Below are positions 55,373 through 64,000 of a stretch of DNA of 64,000 nucleotides, one piece after another. Made by a program: the position numbers and the translations under genes. Position 1 is the first letter of the stretch. The number at the start of each line of letters is the position of its first letter. Origin of the DNA: Cognatundibacterium oligocarboniphilum (GTDB taxonomy: Bacteria; Pseudomonadota; Gammaproteobacteria; Burkholderiales; Burkholderiaceae_D); the NCBI RefSeq assembly GCF_013377855.1, contig NZ_JABXYJ010000001.1:516964-580963 (forward strand), given 5' to 3'. The notes under the pieces were generated by a model. The model did not search any database. It worked only from the letters and a program-made list of their open reading frames with translations, and had not been told where the DNA came from.

Positions 55373-56472
55373 CAGACTATCGCATCGGCTAACTGGCGTT
55401 GATCGGCATCCATGTATTCCCTGGACTGCATCTCGATGATGCGTGAAACCGTCCGGTGGAATTCATTCGATAAAGTACCCTGAGTATACAATTCTTCCGG
55501 CGCCACTTCCGCTGACATGATCAGTTTGACCTTGTTGTCGTAAAAAACGTCAATCAGCCAGGTGAAGCGACGGGCTTCTGACGACATGGCAGCAGACATG
55601 CGCGGTACCGATGACAAAATCACGGTGTGAAAACGGCTGGTAATTTCCAGATAATCGTTTTGCGAGCGCGGTCCGCCACACAAAGTATGGAAATCAAACC
55701 AGATCACGCCACCGGCGCGACGTAACGCCTTCAGAGTTCGCCCTTCGATATCGACATGCGGATCTTCATCCTTCGTGTCCGCCACACGTGCAAACGTGTC
55801 GCGCAAGGCCTTATCGGTCTCCGCGCTCAAAGGCGTCAGATAGACCTGTACCTGCTCCAGCGCACGCTTGCGATAATCATTACCGGAATCCACGTTCAGA
55901 ACATCCAACTTCTCTTTCAGGAGAGCGATCGTGGGGAGCATACGGTCACGATGTAAACCTTCCGGATACAAAGTATCGGGCTGATAATTGGAGGTCATGA
56001 CAAAAGACACACCATTTTCAAATAAAGCTTTCAGCAAGTTATACAACAGCATCGCATCCGCCACATCGGAGACATGGAATTCGTCGAAGCAGATCAGCCG
56101 GTATTTTTTAGCGATGCGGCGCGCCACTTCATCTAACGGATCAGCCATACCTTTAAGTTCATCGAGCTGGCGGTGAACGCCGCGCATAAACTCATGAAAA
56201 TGCAAACGGGTTTTCCTTACTACCGGCACGACGGAATAAAAACTATCCATCAGGAAAGATTTACCTCGCCCAACACCGCCCCACATATAGACGCCACGCG
56301 GCACTTCGGGGCGGGTAATCAATCTGGTCAGTTTATTCGCCCGCTTCCCTTTATAGGCAACCCATGACTCATAAGCGAGTTGCAAGCGGTCAACAGCGCG
56401 TTTTTGCGCCTCATCGGCCTTGAATCCGCGCTGGGTCAGGGCCTCCTGATAAAACTGTTGTACATCCATCAT
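55372..56472 (-). CDS. zapE: Cell division ATPase ZapE (AFG1 family)
   Basis: An AFG1-type ATPase of 366 residues that regulates FtsZ-ring dynamics in E. coli. Walker A is GGVGRGKS (65-72) and Walker B is LICFDEFHVSD; FVMTSNYQPDTLYPEGLHRD is the sensor region with the conserved TSN. All key residues are present. An ATG pair starts the gene. It is downstream of lpdA in the Burkholderiales TCA-cycle cluster, with a 175-base gap. Confidence 0.95.
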   Translation of the reverse strand: MMDVQQFYQEALTQRGFKADEAQKRAVDRLQLAYESWVAYKGKRANKLTRLITRPEVPRGVYMWGGVGRGKSFLMDSFYSVVPVVRKTRLHFHEFMRGVHRQLDELKGMADPLDEVARRIAKKYRLICFDEFHVSDVADAMLLYNLLKALFENGVSFVMTSNYQPDTLYPEGLHRDRMLPTIALLKEKLDVLNVDSGNDYRKRALEQVQVYLTPLSAETDKALRDTFARVADTKDEDPHVDIEGRTLKALRRAGGVIWFDFHTLCGGPRSQNDYLEITSRFHTVILSSVPRMSAAMSSEARRFTWLIDVFYDNKVKLIMSAEVAPEELYTQGTLSNEFHRTVSRIIEMQSREYMDADQRQLADAIV

Positions 56473-56647
56473 TTGTATTTCTCACTGCCACCTGTGCTAA
56501 AAAAACCAGCACAGATAACATGGTTGGGAAAAGGTGATCACCGGAACAGTCTGTGCACCCATCTCCATTATGGAGCACCGGCATTGCCCAAGAAAAAATG
56601 GACGAGTATTAACCCGTCCATGAATCCCTGATCGGTCAGAGCGTCGC

Positions 56648-58075
56648 TCAGAAATTCAGCGAACGTTTATCGACTGCCAGTGCCGCCTCTTTGGTCGCTT
56701 CCGACAAAGAAGGATGCGCATGGCAGATACGGGCGATATCTTCCGAAGAAGCACGGAATTCCATCGCCACGACCGCCTCAGAAATCAACTCGGAAGCCAT
56801 CGGGCCGACAATATGCACACCGAGGATTTCATCAGTACTTGCATCAGCAAGGAACTTCACCATACCGGAAGTATCGCCCAGCGCACGTGCGCGGCCATTC
56901 GCCATGAACGGGAAGGTACCCGCCTTATATGCAACGCCATCCGCTTTCAATTGCTGCTCGGTACGACCGACCCATGCGATTTCCGGAGAAGTGTAGATCA
57001 CCCACGGAATCGTGTTGAAGTTAACATGACCATGCTGACCGGCGATACGCTCGGCAACAGCAACACCCTCTTCTTCTGCCTTGTGTGCCAGCATAGGACC
57101 GCGCACGACGTCACCAACCGCCCAGACGTTAGGCAGATTGGTTTTGCAATCGGCATCCACAGCGATGAAACCACGTTCGTCCAGCGTCAGGCCAACACCT
57201 CCGGCATTCAGACCGTTAGTGTTTGGTGTACGGCCGATGGAAATGATCAGTTTATCGAAAACAGCCTTGTGTTCTGCACCTTTATCATCTGTGTAATTGA
57301 CGGTGACGTCTTTACCACTGTTGACGATCTCGCCGATCTTCACGCCAAGATTGATTTTCAGACCTTGTTTATCGAACAGCTTCTTCGCCTCTTTGGCAAT
57401 TTGTTCGTCCACTGCACCGAGGAAAGTCGGCAGTGCTTCCAGTACGGTGACTTCAGCACCAAGACGACGCCATACGCTGCCCATTTCCAGACCGATGACG
57501 CCAGCACCGATAACGCCGAGTTTTTTCGGTGTTTCAGCAATATTCAATGCGCCTTCGTTGGACAAAATGGCTTTCTCATCGAACGGAGCACCAGGCAATG
57601 CCCGCGCATTGGAACCGGTGGCTACGATAATGTGCTTGCCAGTGATCGTTTCTTCGGTTTTACCAGCGACTTTGATTTCGTAACCAGCAGCATCCGCTTT
57701 GACGAAAGAGCCGTGACCATGGAAGAAAGTGACTTTATTCTTTTTAAAGAGGAAAAGAATGCCGTCATTATTTTGTTTAACAATGGTATTTTTACGGCCC
57801 AGCATTTTCGCCACATCGATACCAAGACCAGATACCGAAATACCGTGGTCAGCAAACGCATGACCAGCGTGTTCGAAGTGTTCAGACGATTGCAGCAAGG
57901 CTTTGGATGGAATGCAACCGACGTTAGTGCAAGTGCCGCCCGGTGCCGGACCACCTTTGTCATTGGTCCATGCATCAATACATGCAGTAGAAAAACCGAG
58001 TTGCGCAGCGCGGATCGCCGCGATATAGCCGCCAGGGCCGCCGCCGATCACGACGACATCAAATTGTTTGCTCAT
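56648..58075 (-). CDS. lpdA: Dihydrolipoyl dehydrogenase (E3)
   Basis: E3 flavoprotein of the 2-oxoglutarate (and possibly pyruvate) dehydrogenase complex. 475 residues. The redox disulfide is in [16 protein letters not shown]; the FAD fold begins [14 protein letters not shown], the NAD fold has [14 protein letters not shown], and HAHPSLSEA at the C-terminus holds the catalytic His-Glu. It is the last enzyme of the sucA-sucB-lpdA group. Confidence 0.97.
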   Translation of the reverse strand: MSKQFDVVVIGGGPGGYIAAIRAAQLGFSTACIDAWTNDKGGPAPGGTCTNVGCIPSKALLQSSEHFEHAGHAFADHGISVSGLGIDVAKMLGRKNTIVKQNNDGILFLFKKNKVTFFHGHGSFVKADAAGYEIKVAGKTEETITGKHIIVATGSNARALPGAPFDEKAILSNEGALNIAETPKKLGVIGAGVIGLEMGSVWRRLGAEVTVLEALPTFLGAVDEQIAKEAKKLFDKQGLKINLGVKIGEIVNSGKDVTVNYTDDKGAEHKAVFDKLIISIGRTPNTNGLNAGGVGLTLDERGFIAVDADCKTNLPNVWAVGDVVRGPMLAHKAEEEGVAVAERIAGQHGHVNFNTIPWVIYTSPEIAWVGRTEQQLKADGVAYKAGTFPFMANGRARALGDTSGMVKFLADASTDEILGVHIVGPMASELISEAVVAMEFRASSEDIARICHAHPSLSEATKEAALAVDKRSLNF

Positions 58076-58146
58076 GAGCTTATCCTGTTTCTGATTAATT
58101 CTGATGATGCGATGGGAACATCAGCTGACAAAACGTCTATTCTGTC

Positions 58147-58494
58147 TTATTCCTCTTCCGGTACGAAAATCCACGCCATCACATAGATGACCAGACCCGC
58201 CCCGAAATAACAAGTAAAAAGAACGAACAGCAAGCGCCATATCCAGGATTCCAATCCTGTGAATTTCCCCAGGCCGCCACAAATTCCGCCGAGCCAGCAA
58301 TCAGTGGTGGAACGGCGAAAACGATTTAATTGTTCCAGCGAACTATCCAGGCCTGAATAGGCAGCGTTATGGGTGGATGAAGCCTCTGCCTCTGCGGACA
58401 GAAGCTTCGCCTTGGCTTGCGCGAACTCTGCATCAGTCAGTGCGCCAGCCTGATGCAGTTCGTGCAGACGCCTGATCTCGTCAGCGATGTTCAT
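58147..58494 (-). CDS. SHOCT-PspC fusion membrane protein
   Basis: 115 residues. An N-terminal SHOCT-like helix pair (EIRRLHELHQAGALTDAEFAQAKAKLL, 6-32) is joined through a polar linker to a PspC domain (RRSTTDCWLGGICGGLGKFTG, 60-80) with one or two membrane segments (about 85-108) and ends WIFVPEEE. PspC proteins sense membrane stress. It lies between sucB (12 bases before it) and lpdA (71 bases after it) on the same strand, so it is inserted within the 2-oxoglutarate dehydrogenase operon. The role there is unknown. Confidence 0.85.
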   Translation of the reverse strand: MNIADEIRRLHELHQAGALTDAEFAQAKAKLLSAEAEASSTHNAAYSGLDSSLEQLNRFRRSTTDCWLGGICGGLGKFTGLESWIWRLLFVLFTCYFGAGLVIYVMAWIFVPEEE

Positions 58495-58506
58495 GATGAT
58501 GGCTGA

Positions 58507-59742
58507 TTACAGATCCAGCAAGAGACGGGCCGGATCTTCGAGCGCGTCTTTCATCGCCACCAGACCGAGAACAGCTTCGCGACCGTCGATGATACGGTGA
58601 TCGTAAGACATCGCCAGGTAGTTCATAGGACGTATCACGATCTGGCCATTCTCGACCACAGCACGGTCTTTCGTCGCATGCACACCCAGAATCGCTGATT
58701 GCGGTGGGTTAATGATCGGCGTAGACAGCATGGAGCCGAAAGTGCCGCCGTTAGAAATCGAGAAAGTACCGCCAGTCAGATCTTCGAGTGTCAGCTTACC
58801 GTCTTTGGCTTTAGCACCAAATTCAACGATTTTCTTTTCAATATCAGCGATCGTCATCTGATCCGCATTACGCAGGATAGGAACCACCAATCCACGTGGT
58901 GAGCCAACTGCGATACCGATGTCGAAGTAACCGTGATAGACGATGTCATTACCATCAACGGAAGCATTGATGATCGGGTATTTCTTCAGGGCTGCAACTG
59001 CTGCCTTGACGAAGAAAGACATGAAGCCCAGCTTGACGCCATGTTCCTTTTCAAATTTATCCTTGTACTTGTTGCGCAGCTCCATGACCGGCGCCATGTT
59101 GACTTCGTTAAACGTCGTCAGAATGGCATTCGTGGATTGAGACTGCACCAGGCGTTCGGCGATACGGGCACGCAAACGGCTCATAGGAACACGCTCTTCA
59201 GGGCGATCACCCAAACTGGCCATAGCTGGTGCCGCAACTTGCTGCAAAGCAGGTTTCGCTGCGACCGGCGCAGCCAGCGGTGCTACGGCTGGTGCAGCTT
59301 TACCAGCCACGGCAGCCAATGCGTCACCTTTGGTCACGCGGCCATCTTTACCGGAACCATCCACCTGACCAGCGGACAAACCGTTTTCTGCCAGAATTTT
59401 TGCTGCGGCAGGCATCGCCACGCCAGCAGAATACTTGGCATCAGCAGAAGCCGCGACCGCCGGAGCGGAAGCAACTGCTGCAGCAACTGCACCAGCTGTC
59501 GCCGCTGTATCCAGAATTGCAATCACTTCACCGGCAACCACTGTGCTGCCGTCACCCTTGATAATCTGGGTAATCACACCTGCATCCGGTGCAGGCAATT
59601 CCAGTACAACCTTATCTGTCTCAACGTCAATCAGGTTTTCGTCACGAGCTACTGCCTCGCCGACTTTTTTATGCCAGGTCAGCAAAGTCGCTTCTGCAAC
59701 AGATTCAGACAGCTGAGGAACTTTTACTTCAATAATTGCCAT
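58507..59742 (-). CDS. sucB: Dihydrolipoyl succinyltransferase (E2 of 2-oxoglutarate dehydrogenase)
   Basis: E2 core enzyme, 411 residues. The lipoyl domain carries the lipoylated Lys44 in DVETDKVVL. Alanine-rich linkers separate it from the E3-binding domain ([16 protein letters not shown]...[10 protein letters not shown]). The C-terminal catalytic domain has the [13 protein letters not shown] motif with the active His. Follows sucA with a 61-base gap. Confidence 0.97.
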   Translation of the reverse strand: MAIIEVKVPQLSESVAEATLLTWHKKVGEAVARDENLIDVETDKVVLELPAPDAGVITQIIKGDGSTVVAGEVIAILDTAATAGAVAAAVASAPAVAASADAKYSAGVAMPAAAKILAENGLSAGQVDGSGKDGRVTKGDALAAVAGKAAPAVAPLAAPVAAKPALQQVAAPAMASLGDRPEERVPMSRLRARIAERLVQSQSTNAILTTFNEVNMAPVMELRNKYKDKFEKEHGVKLGFMSFFVKAAVAALKKYPIINASVDGNDIVYHGYFDIGIAVGSPRGLVVPILRNADQMTIADIEKKIVEFGAKAKDGKLTLEDLTGGTFSISNGGTFGSMLSTPIINPPQSAILGVHATKDRAVVENGQIVIRPMNYLAMSYDHRIIDGREAVLGLVAMKDALEDPARLLLDL

Positions 59743-59803
59743 TTTTTACTCTCCGTTTCGGGTAGCCAAGTGCTGCATCAGCTTCTGATGCAGCACCGCA
59801 TCA

Positions 59804-62659
59804 TTATTTGGTCAGGACAAAGCCCTTCAGTTTGGAAAATGCTGTTTCCAGCAGTGCTTTTTGTTGTGCGTAATGCTTGTCGTAGTACCCGACGGCAGGA
59901 GACGCGCTGGCAGGGCGACCTGCATAAGCGAGTTTCTGGCCTTCTTCCAGACTTTCAAAAATATTGTGCTGAATCTGGAACCACGGACCCTGATTTTGTG
60001 GTTCATCCTGCGCCCAGACCAGTTCTGTCATGTTCGGGAATTTCTTCAGTTCCGCGACAAAGCTCTTATGTGGGAATGGGTACAGCTGCTCAACACGAAT
60101 GATCGCCGTATCCGACTGGCCGCGTTCTTTGCGGGAATTCACCAGATCGTAGTACACCTTGCCGGAGCAAGCGATGACGCGTTTGACTTTTTTCTCGTCA
60201 ATTGTCTCATCCACTTCGCCAATCACTGTGTGGAAACTACCCTTAGCCAGTTCAGATAAGGGAGAACCCGCATCCTTGTTACGAAGCAATGACTTCGGTG
60301 TCATGATCACCAGCGGCTTACGGAACTGGCGGATCATCTGGCGACGCAGCAGATGGAAAATCTGCGATGCCGTGGTCGGCTGAACCACTTGCATATTATT
60401 GTCAGCACACAATTGCAGGAAACGCTCGGGACGTGCCGAAGAGTGTTCCGGTCCTTGACCTTCATAGCCGTGCGGCAGCATCATGACCAGACCACAGGCA
60501 CGGCCCCATTTCACTTCACCGGAGCTGATGAACTGATCGATCACCACCTGGGCGCCATTGGCGAAATCGCCGAACTGGGCTTCCCAGATAGTCAGTGTGT
60601 TAGGTTCGGCACTGGAATAACCGTATTCAAACGCCAGTACCGCCTCTTCAGACAGCACCGAATCAATGACGGTAAATGGCGCCTGCTTATCAGACACGTT
60701 CTGCAGCGGAATATAAGTACCTGAATCCCAGCGCTCACGGTTCTGATCATGCAATACAGCATGACGATGAACGAAAGTACCGCGACCGGCATCCTGACCA
60801 GTAATACGAATTGCATAACCGGAAGCCAGCAAAGAGGCAAAAGCCAGATGCTCACCCATCCCCCAATCCAGGTTCATATCACCGCGACCCATTGCAGCGC
60901 GGTCACCCAGAACCTTTTCAACGAGGCTATGTGGTTTGAAACCTTCAGGCACAACGGTAATACGGCTCGCCAGGCGCTTCAGCTCCGTAACCGGAACGGC
61001 TGTATCGGCAGCATCTGTCCACTTGCGGTTCAGGAAAGGAATCCAGTCAACAGCATACTTGTTCTTGAAGTTGGAGATCACCGGATCGTGAGTGTGCTTA
61101 CCTGCATCCATTGCATCACGGTATGCTTTTACCATCTGATCGCCGCCGTCGGCAGGAATTGTTCCCTGAGCAGCGAGTTTGTCGGCATACATCTTGCGGG
61201 TACCCGGATGCTGACCGATTTTCTTGTACATCAACGGTTGCGTCAGCGCAGGCGTGTCCTGCTCGTTATGGCCCAGTTTACGATAGCAAATGATATCAAC
61301 AACGATATCCTTTTTGAACTCCATGCGGTAATCCATCGCGATCTGTGTTGCCAGAACAACCGCCTCCGGATCATCCGCATTCACGTGCAGTACCGGAGCC
61401 TCAATCATCTTGACAACATCAGAGCAATAGAGTGTGGAGCGGGAATCGCGCGGATCAGAGGTTGTGAAACCGATCTGGTTATTAATCACGATATGCATCG
61501 TGCCACCAGTGCCGTAGCCACGTGTCTGCGCCAGATTCAGCGTTTCCATCACGACACCCTGTCCTGCAAACGCTGCATCGCCGTGCACCAGAATAGGCAG
61601 CACCTGAGAACCGTCTTTATCACCACGGCGGTCCATACGAGCCTTCACAGATCCTTCAACAACCGGATTTACGATTTCCAGATGGGATGGATTGAATGCC
61701 AGCGACAGATGGACCGGGCCGCCCGGCGTGGAAACATCCGAGGAGAAGCCCTGATGGTATTTCACGTCACCGGCAGGCAAATCATCACCGTGTTTACCTT
61801 CAAACTCAGCGAACAGATCCTGCGGCATCTTGCCCAGCGTGTTGACCAGCACATTCAAGCGGCCACGGTGTGCCATACCAATCACGATCTCTTCGACGCC
61901 ACGTTCACCGGCACGCTGGATGGTTTCGTCCATCGACGCGATAAAGCTCTCTCCGCCTTCCAGAGAAAAGCGTTTCTGACCAACATATTTTGTATGGAGA
62001 TAGCGTTCCAGTCCTTCAGCGGCTGTCAGACGGTCCAGAATGTGTTTTTTCTTTTCTGCAGAAAAAACTGGTGTGGAACGGATGGATTCCAATCGCTGCT
62101 GCATCCAGCGTTTTTCTGCCGGATCGCTGATATACATAAATTCAGCACCGATCGAACGGCAGTAAGTATCGCGCAAAGAGTTGACGAGATCACGCAGAGA
62201 AGCATTCTCAGGACCAAAATAGGTGTTGCTGATATTGAACTGAATGTCCATATCCGCATCAGTGAATCCGTAAAAACCAGGATCAAGCTCAGGAATCGCT
62301 GGACGCTCCTGACGTTGCAAAGGATCCAGATTGGCCCAGCGGCTTCCCAGGAAGCGATATGCCGCGGTCAGTTGCTGCGCCGCAACGCGTTTACGCGCCA
62401 TGTCGGCATCTGCTGCTGCGCTGACGGTGCGGATAGGACCTTGCTTTGCACGTTCGGCAAAAGAAGCAATCACGGGCGCATGCGCCACGTCTGGCTTAGA
62501 GGAACCATCAACGGCAGGAACGTTTTGCATTGCGTCGAAATAGGCACGCCAGTTTTCCGGAACGGAACCTGGGTTATTCAGATACGCCTCATACAATTCT
62601 TCAACGTACGGAGCGTTACCGCCAAACAAATAAGAGTTGGCGCTATATTGTTGCATCAT
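59804..62659 (-). CDS. sucA: 2-oxoglutarate dehydrogenase E1 component
   Basis: Thiamine diphosphate-dependent E1, about 951 residues. The start is set at ATG 62659 (MMQQYSANSYLFGGNAPYVEELYEAYL), with AAGGTGA 6 bases upstream; the in-frame GTG at 62668 would remove the ribosome-binding site. GMAHRGRLNVLVNTLGK and the ThDP motif GDAAFAGQGVVMETLNLAQ...NNQIGFTT are clear, with the TCA-cycle LGHNEQDTPALTQPLMY near residue 450. First gene of the operon sucA-sucB-[SHOCT/PspC]-lpdA. Confidence 0.97.
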   Translation of the reverse strand: MMQQYSANSYLFGGNAPYVEELYEAYLNNPGSVPENWRAYFDAMQNVPAVDGSSKPDVAHAPVIASFAERAKQGPIRTVSAAADADMARKRVAAQQLTAAYRFLGSRWANLDPLQRQERPAIPELDPGFYGFTDADMDIQFNISNTYFGPENASLRDLVNSLRDTYCRSIGAEFMYISDPAEKRWMQQRLESIRSTPVFSAEKKKHILDRLTAAEGLERYLHTKYVGQKRFSLEGGESFIASMDETIQRAGERGVEEIVIGMAHRGRLNVLVNTLGKMPQDLFAEFEGKHGDDLPAGDVKYHQGFSSDVSTPGGPVHLSLAFNPSHLEIVNPVVEGSVKARMDRRGDKDGSQVLPILVHGDAAFAGQGVVMETLNLAQTRGYGTGGTMHIVINNQIGFTTSDPRDSRSTLYCSDVVKMIEAPVLHVNADDPEAVVLATQIAMDYRMEFKKDIVVDIICYRKLGHNEQDTPALTQPLMYKKIGQHPGTRKMYADKLAAQGTIPADGGDQMVKAYRDAMDAGKHTHDPVISNFKNKYAVDWIPFLNRKWTDAADTAVPVTELKRLASRITVVPEGFKPHSLVEKVLGDRAAMGRGDMNLDWGMGEHLAFASLLASGYAIRITGQDAGRGTFVHRHAVLHDQNRERWDSGTYIPLQNVSDKQAPFTVIDSVLSEEAVLAFEYGYSSAEPNTLTIWEAQFGDFANGAQVVIDQFISSGEVKWGRACGLVMMLPHGYEGQGPEHSSARPERFLQLCADNNMQVVQPTTASQIFHLLRRQMIRQFRKPLVIMTPKSLLRNKDAGSPLSELAKGSFHTVIGEVDETIDEKKVKRVIACSGKVYYDLVNSRKERGQSDTAIIRVEQLYPFPHKSFVAELKKFPNMTELVWAQDEPQNQGPWFQIQHNIFESLEEGQKLAYAGRPASASPAVGYYDKHYAQQKALLETAFSKLKGFVLTK

Positions 62660-62755
62660 CTTGCTCACCTTTCTTCGCGTTTCGCGAGATTAGCGGGTTA
62701 ATCTAACCTTCCGCGACACGGCCTGACCGGTTAGCGGATTGCACATCAAGTTGTG
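62660..62755 (-). ncRNA. sucA leader, candidate sucA RNA motif
   Basis: The sucA leader on the minus strand folds into small hairpins: GATTA-acccgc-TAATC and CGCG-AAA-CGCG, the latter directly before the ribosome-binding site AAGGTGA, plus CCGCTAACCGG-type upstream pairings. A structured element of this position (the sucA RNA motif) is known upstream of sucA in Burkholderiales; this region has the right place and taxon, but I cannot confirm a match to the consensus by eye. Confidence 0.4.
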
Positions 62756-62894
62756 GGGGGAAGGACTGGTTTCAAACTATTTCAATGTCAGGGTCGAACA
62801 ATACATCAGGAACGATCTACTGTTTGAGTCTGAAACGGAAAAACATCTAAAATTTACATTCGAGGCGAAGCATAGCATATATTTAGCGAATAAA

Positions 62895-62924
62895 AAAAGC
62901 GAGTCTCCAAGACCCGCTTTTCTC
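62895..62924 (-). terminator. Terminator of gltA
   Basis: On the minus strand AAAGCGGGTC-TTGGA-GACTCGCTTT forms a stem with one mismatch, followed by TTTTT. It separates gltA (stop at 62960) from the sucA leader. Confidence 0.8.
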
Positions 62925-62959
62925 ACTTTATCCTCACTCAAACAATTTGGACAGCGAAA

Positions 62960-64000
62960 TTAACGCTTATCCATCGGAGGAACATCACGCTTTGGCGCAC
63001 CGACAAACAATTGACGTGGACGGCCAATTTTCTGCTCAGGATCAGAAATCATTTCTTTCCATTGTGCGATCCAGCCTACTGTACGGGCCAGTGCAAAGAT
63101 ACCGGTAAACAAAGCTGTCGGAATGCCCAGCGCACGTTGCACAATACCAGAGTAGAAATCGACGTTAGGATACAGTTTACGCGAAACAAAGTATTCGTCT
63201 TCCAGCGCGATTTTTTCCAATGCCATTGCCAGCTTGAACAATGGATCATCTTGCAGACCCAATTCCTGCAGAACCTCATAGCAGGTTTCACGCATCAGTT
63301 TGGCGCGTGGATCGTAGTTTTTATAAACACGGTGACCAAAGCCCATCAACTTGACACCGGAATTTTTGTCTTTGACCTGCGCAATAAATGCAGGAATGTT
63401 GTCGACACTGCCGATTTCTTCCAACATGCTCAGTGCTGCTTCATTTGCACCGCCGTGAGCAGGTCCCCACAGACAAGCAATACCAGCAGCGATACAAGCA
63501 AACGGATTCGCACCGGAAGAGCCTGCCAGACGCACGGTAGATGTGGATGCATTCTGCTCATGATCTGCATGCAGGATCAGGATGCGATCAAGCGCACGAA
63601 CCAGAACCTCGTTCACTTTATATTCTTCACATGGTGTGGAGAACATCATGTGCATGAAATTTGCGCTATAGGACAAATCATTGCGCGGATAAACGAAAGG
63701 CTGACCGATCGAGTACTTATATGCCATGGCCACCAACGTAGGCATTTTCGCGATCAGACGAATCGCAGACACTTCACGGTGATGCGGATCGTTAATATCT
63801 AATGAGTCATGGTAGAAAGAAGACAAGGCACCGACAGTACCGACCAGTACTGACATTGGATGCGCATCGCGGCGGAAACCACGGAAGAAGAATTGCATCT
63901 GCTCATGCACCATCGTGTGTTTCGTCACGGTGGATACAAATTTTTCTTTTTCTGCGGCATTTGGCAATTCACCATTCAGCAACAGATAGCAGGTTTCCAG
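62960..64000 (-). CDS. gltA: Citrate synthase (3' part, cut by window edge)
   Basis: C-terminal about 346 residues; the frame stays open to the window edge ([18 protein letters not shown]), so the start lies beyond 64,000. Type II citrate synthase by the [20 protein letters not shown] and [19 protein letters not shown] segments; His of GFGHRVYKN and Asp of the DFYSG stretch are the catalytic residues. Ends [12 protein letters not shown]. It precedes the sucA operon with a terminator between, the usual Burkholderiales order. Confidence 0.96.
   Translation of the reverse strand: METCYLLLNGELPNAAEKEKFVSTVTKHTMVHEQMQFFFRGFRRDAHPMSVLVGTVGALSSFYHDSLDINDPHHREVSAIRLIAKMPTLVAMAYKYSIGQPFVYPRNDLSYSANFMHMMFSTPCEEYKVNEVLVRALDRILILHADHEQNASTSTVRLAGSSGANPFACIAAGIACLWGPAHGGANEAALSMLEEIGSVDNIPAFIAQVKDKNSGVKLMGFGHRVYKNYDPRAKLMRETCYEVLQELGLQDDPLFKLAMALEKIALEDEYFVSRKLYPNVDFYSGIVQRALGIPTALFTGIFALARTVGWIAQWKEMISDPEQKIGRPRQLFVGAPKRDVPPMDKR

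Noticed and set aside
56714-58186. 490-residue open frame antisense to lpdA
   Set aside because: Shadow of lpdA codon bias; composition rich in Thr, Phe, Cys and Asn, no recognisable domain.
58933-60102. 389-residue open frame antisense to sucB and the sucB-sucA gap
   Set aside because: Cys/Arg/His-rich shadow; the opposite strand is an intact E2 gene.
60749-62701. 650-residue open frame antisense to sucA
   Set aside because: Lies wholly opposite a highly conserved gene, has Cys/His/Gln/Arg-rich shadow composition and no ribosome-binding site or family pattern.

Overview
The window reads as chromosomal DNA of a betaproteobacterium of the order Burkholderiales, most like a moderate-GC member of the Oxalobacteraceae. 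The evidence is the gltA-sucA-sucB-lpdA-zapE order, a second-copy infA with the long C-terminal tail seen in Betaproteobacteria, the guaB...guaA / ratA-rnfH / smpB neighbourhood, and an OmpR/EnvZ pair of Burkholderiales type. This assignment is inference from gene content; no 16S gene is present.

Layout. 0.1-2.9 kb: a secreted phosphodiesterase-like lipoprotein and a secreted protein of unknown function. 2.96-4.68 kb: a decayed integrative element in the 3' end of tRNA-Pro(GGG), with a duplicated tRNA 3' end, candidate integrase arm sites, an integrase stump and an infA copy. 4.7-13.9 kb: housekeeping genes (ghrA, an RNase H-like gene, ygiQ, prfB with its programmed +1 frameshift, lysS, an ABC exporter). 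14-18.4 kb: an FAD oxidoreductase, a CBS protein and a metY-hydrolase-RhtB exporter operon. 18.5-29.4 kb: a long minus-strand run dominated by acyl-CoA and short-chain redox chemistry (thiolase, acyl-CoA dehydrogenase, two SDRs, two thioesterases, a CurA-type reductase, a serine hydrolase, an epoxide-hydrolase-like protein). 29.8-34.7 kb: an MHS-family transporter, ldcA, tadA, queD, queE and a DinB protein. 34.8-38.4 kb: an accessory block with chrB-chrA (chromate resistance) under a perfect palindromic operator, and a truncated integrase just downstream of the guaA 3' end, a known integration hot spot.

38.4-44.9 kb: guaA and guaB with a GAF-GGDEF protein of degenerate active site between them, then a DUF4124 protein, rnfH, ratA and smpB. 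45.1-52.7 kb: ompR-envZ facing a giant (about 1,810 residue) Ala/Glu/Gln-rich coiled-coil protein with one C-terminal membrane segment. 52.9-56.5 kb: upp, a methionine aminotransferase, a small secreted protein and zapE. 56.6-64 kb: the 2-oxoglutarate dehydrogenase genes sucA-sucB-[SHOCT/PspC protein]-lpdA and the 3' part of gltA, cut by the window edge.

Items most worth a second look: the giant coiled-coil protein, the dead GGDEF protein inside the GMP-synthesis locus, the PspC/SHOCT gene inside the 2-oxoglutarate dehydrogenase operon, the two decayed integration sites, the chrB operator that runs into the start codon, and a 62-nt palindromic repeat present at two distant intergenic sites.
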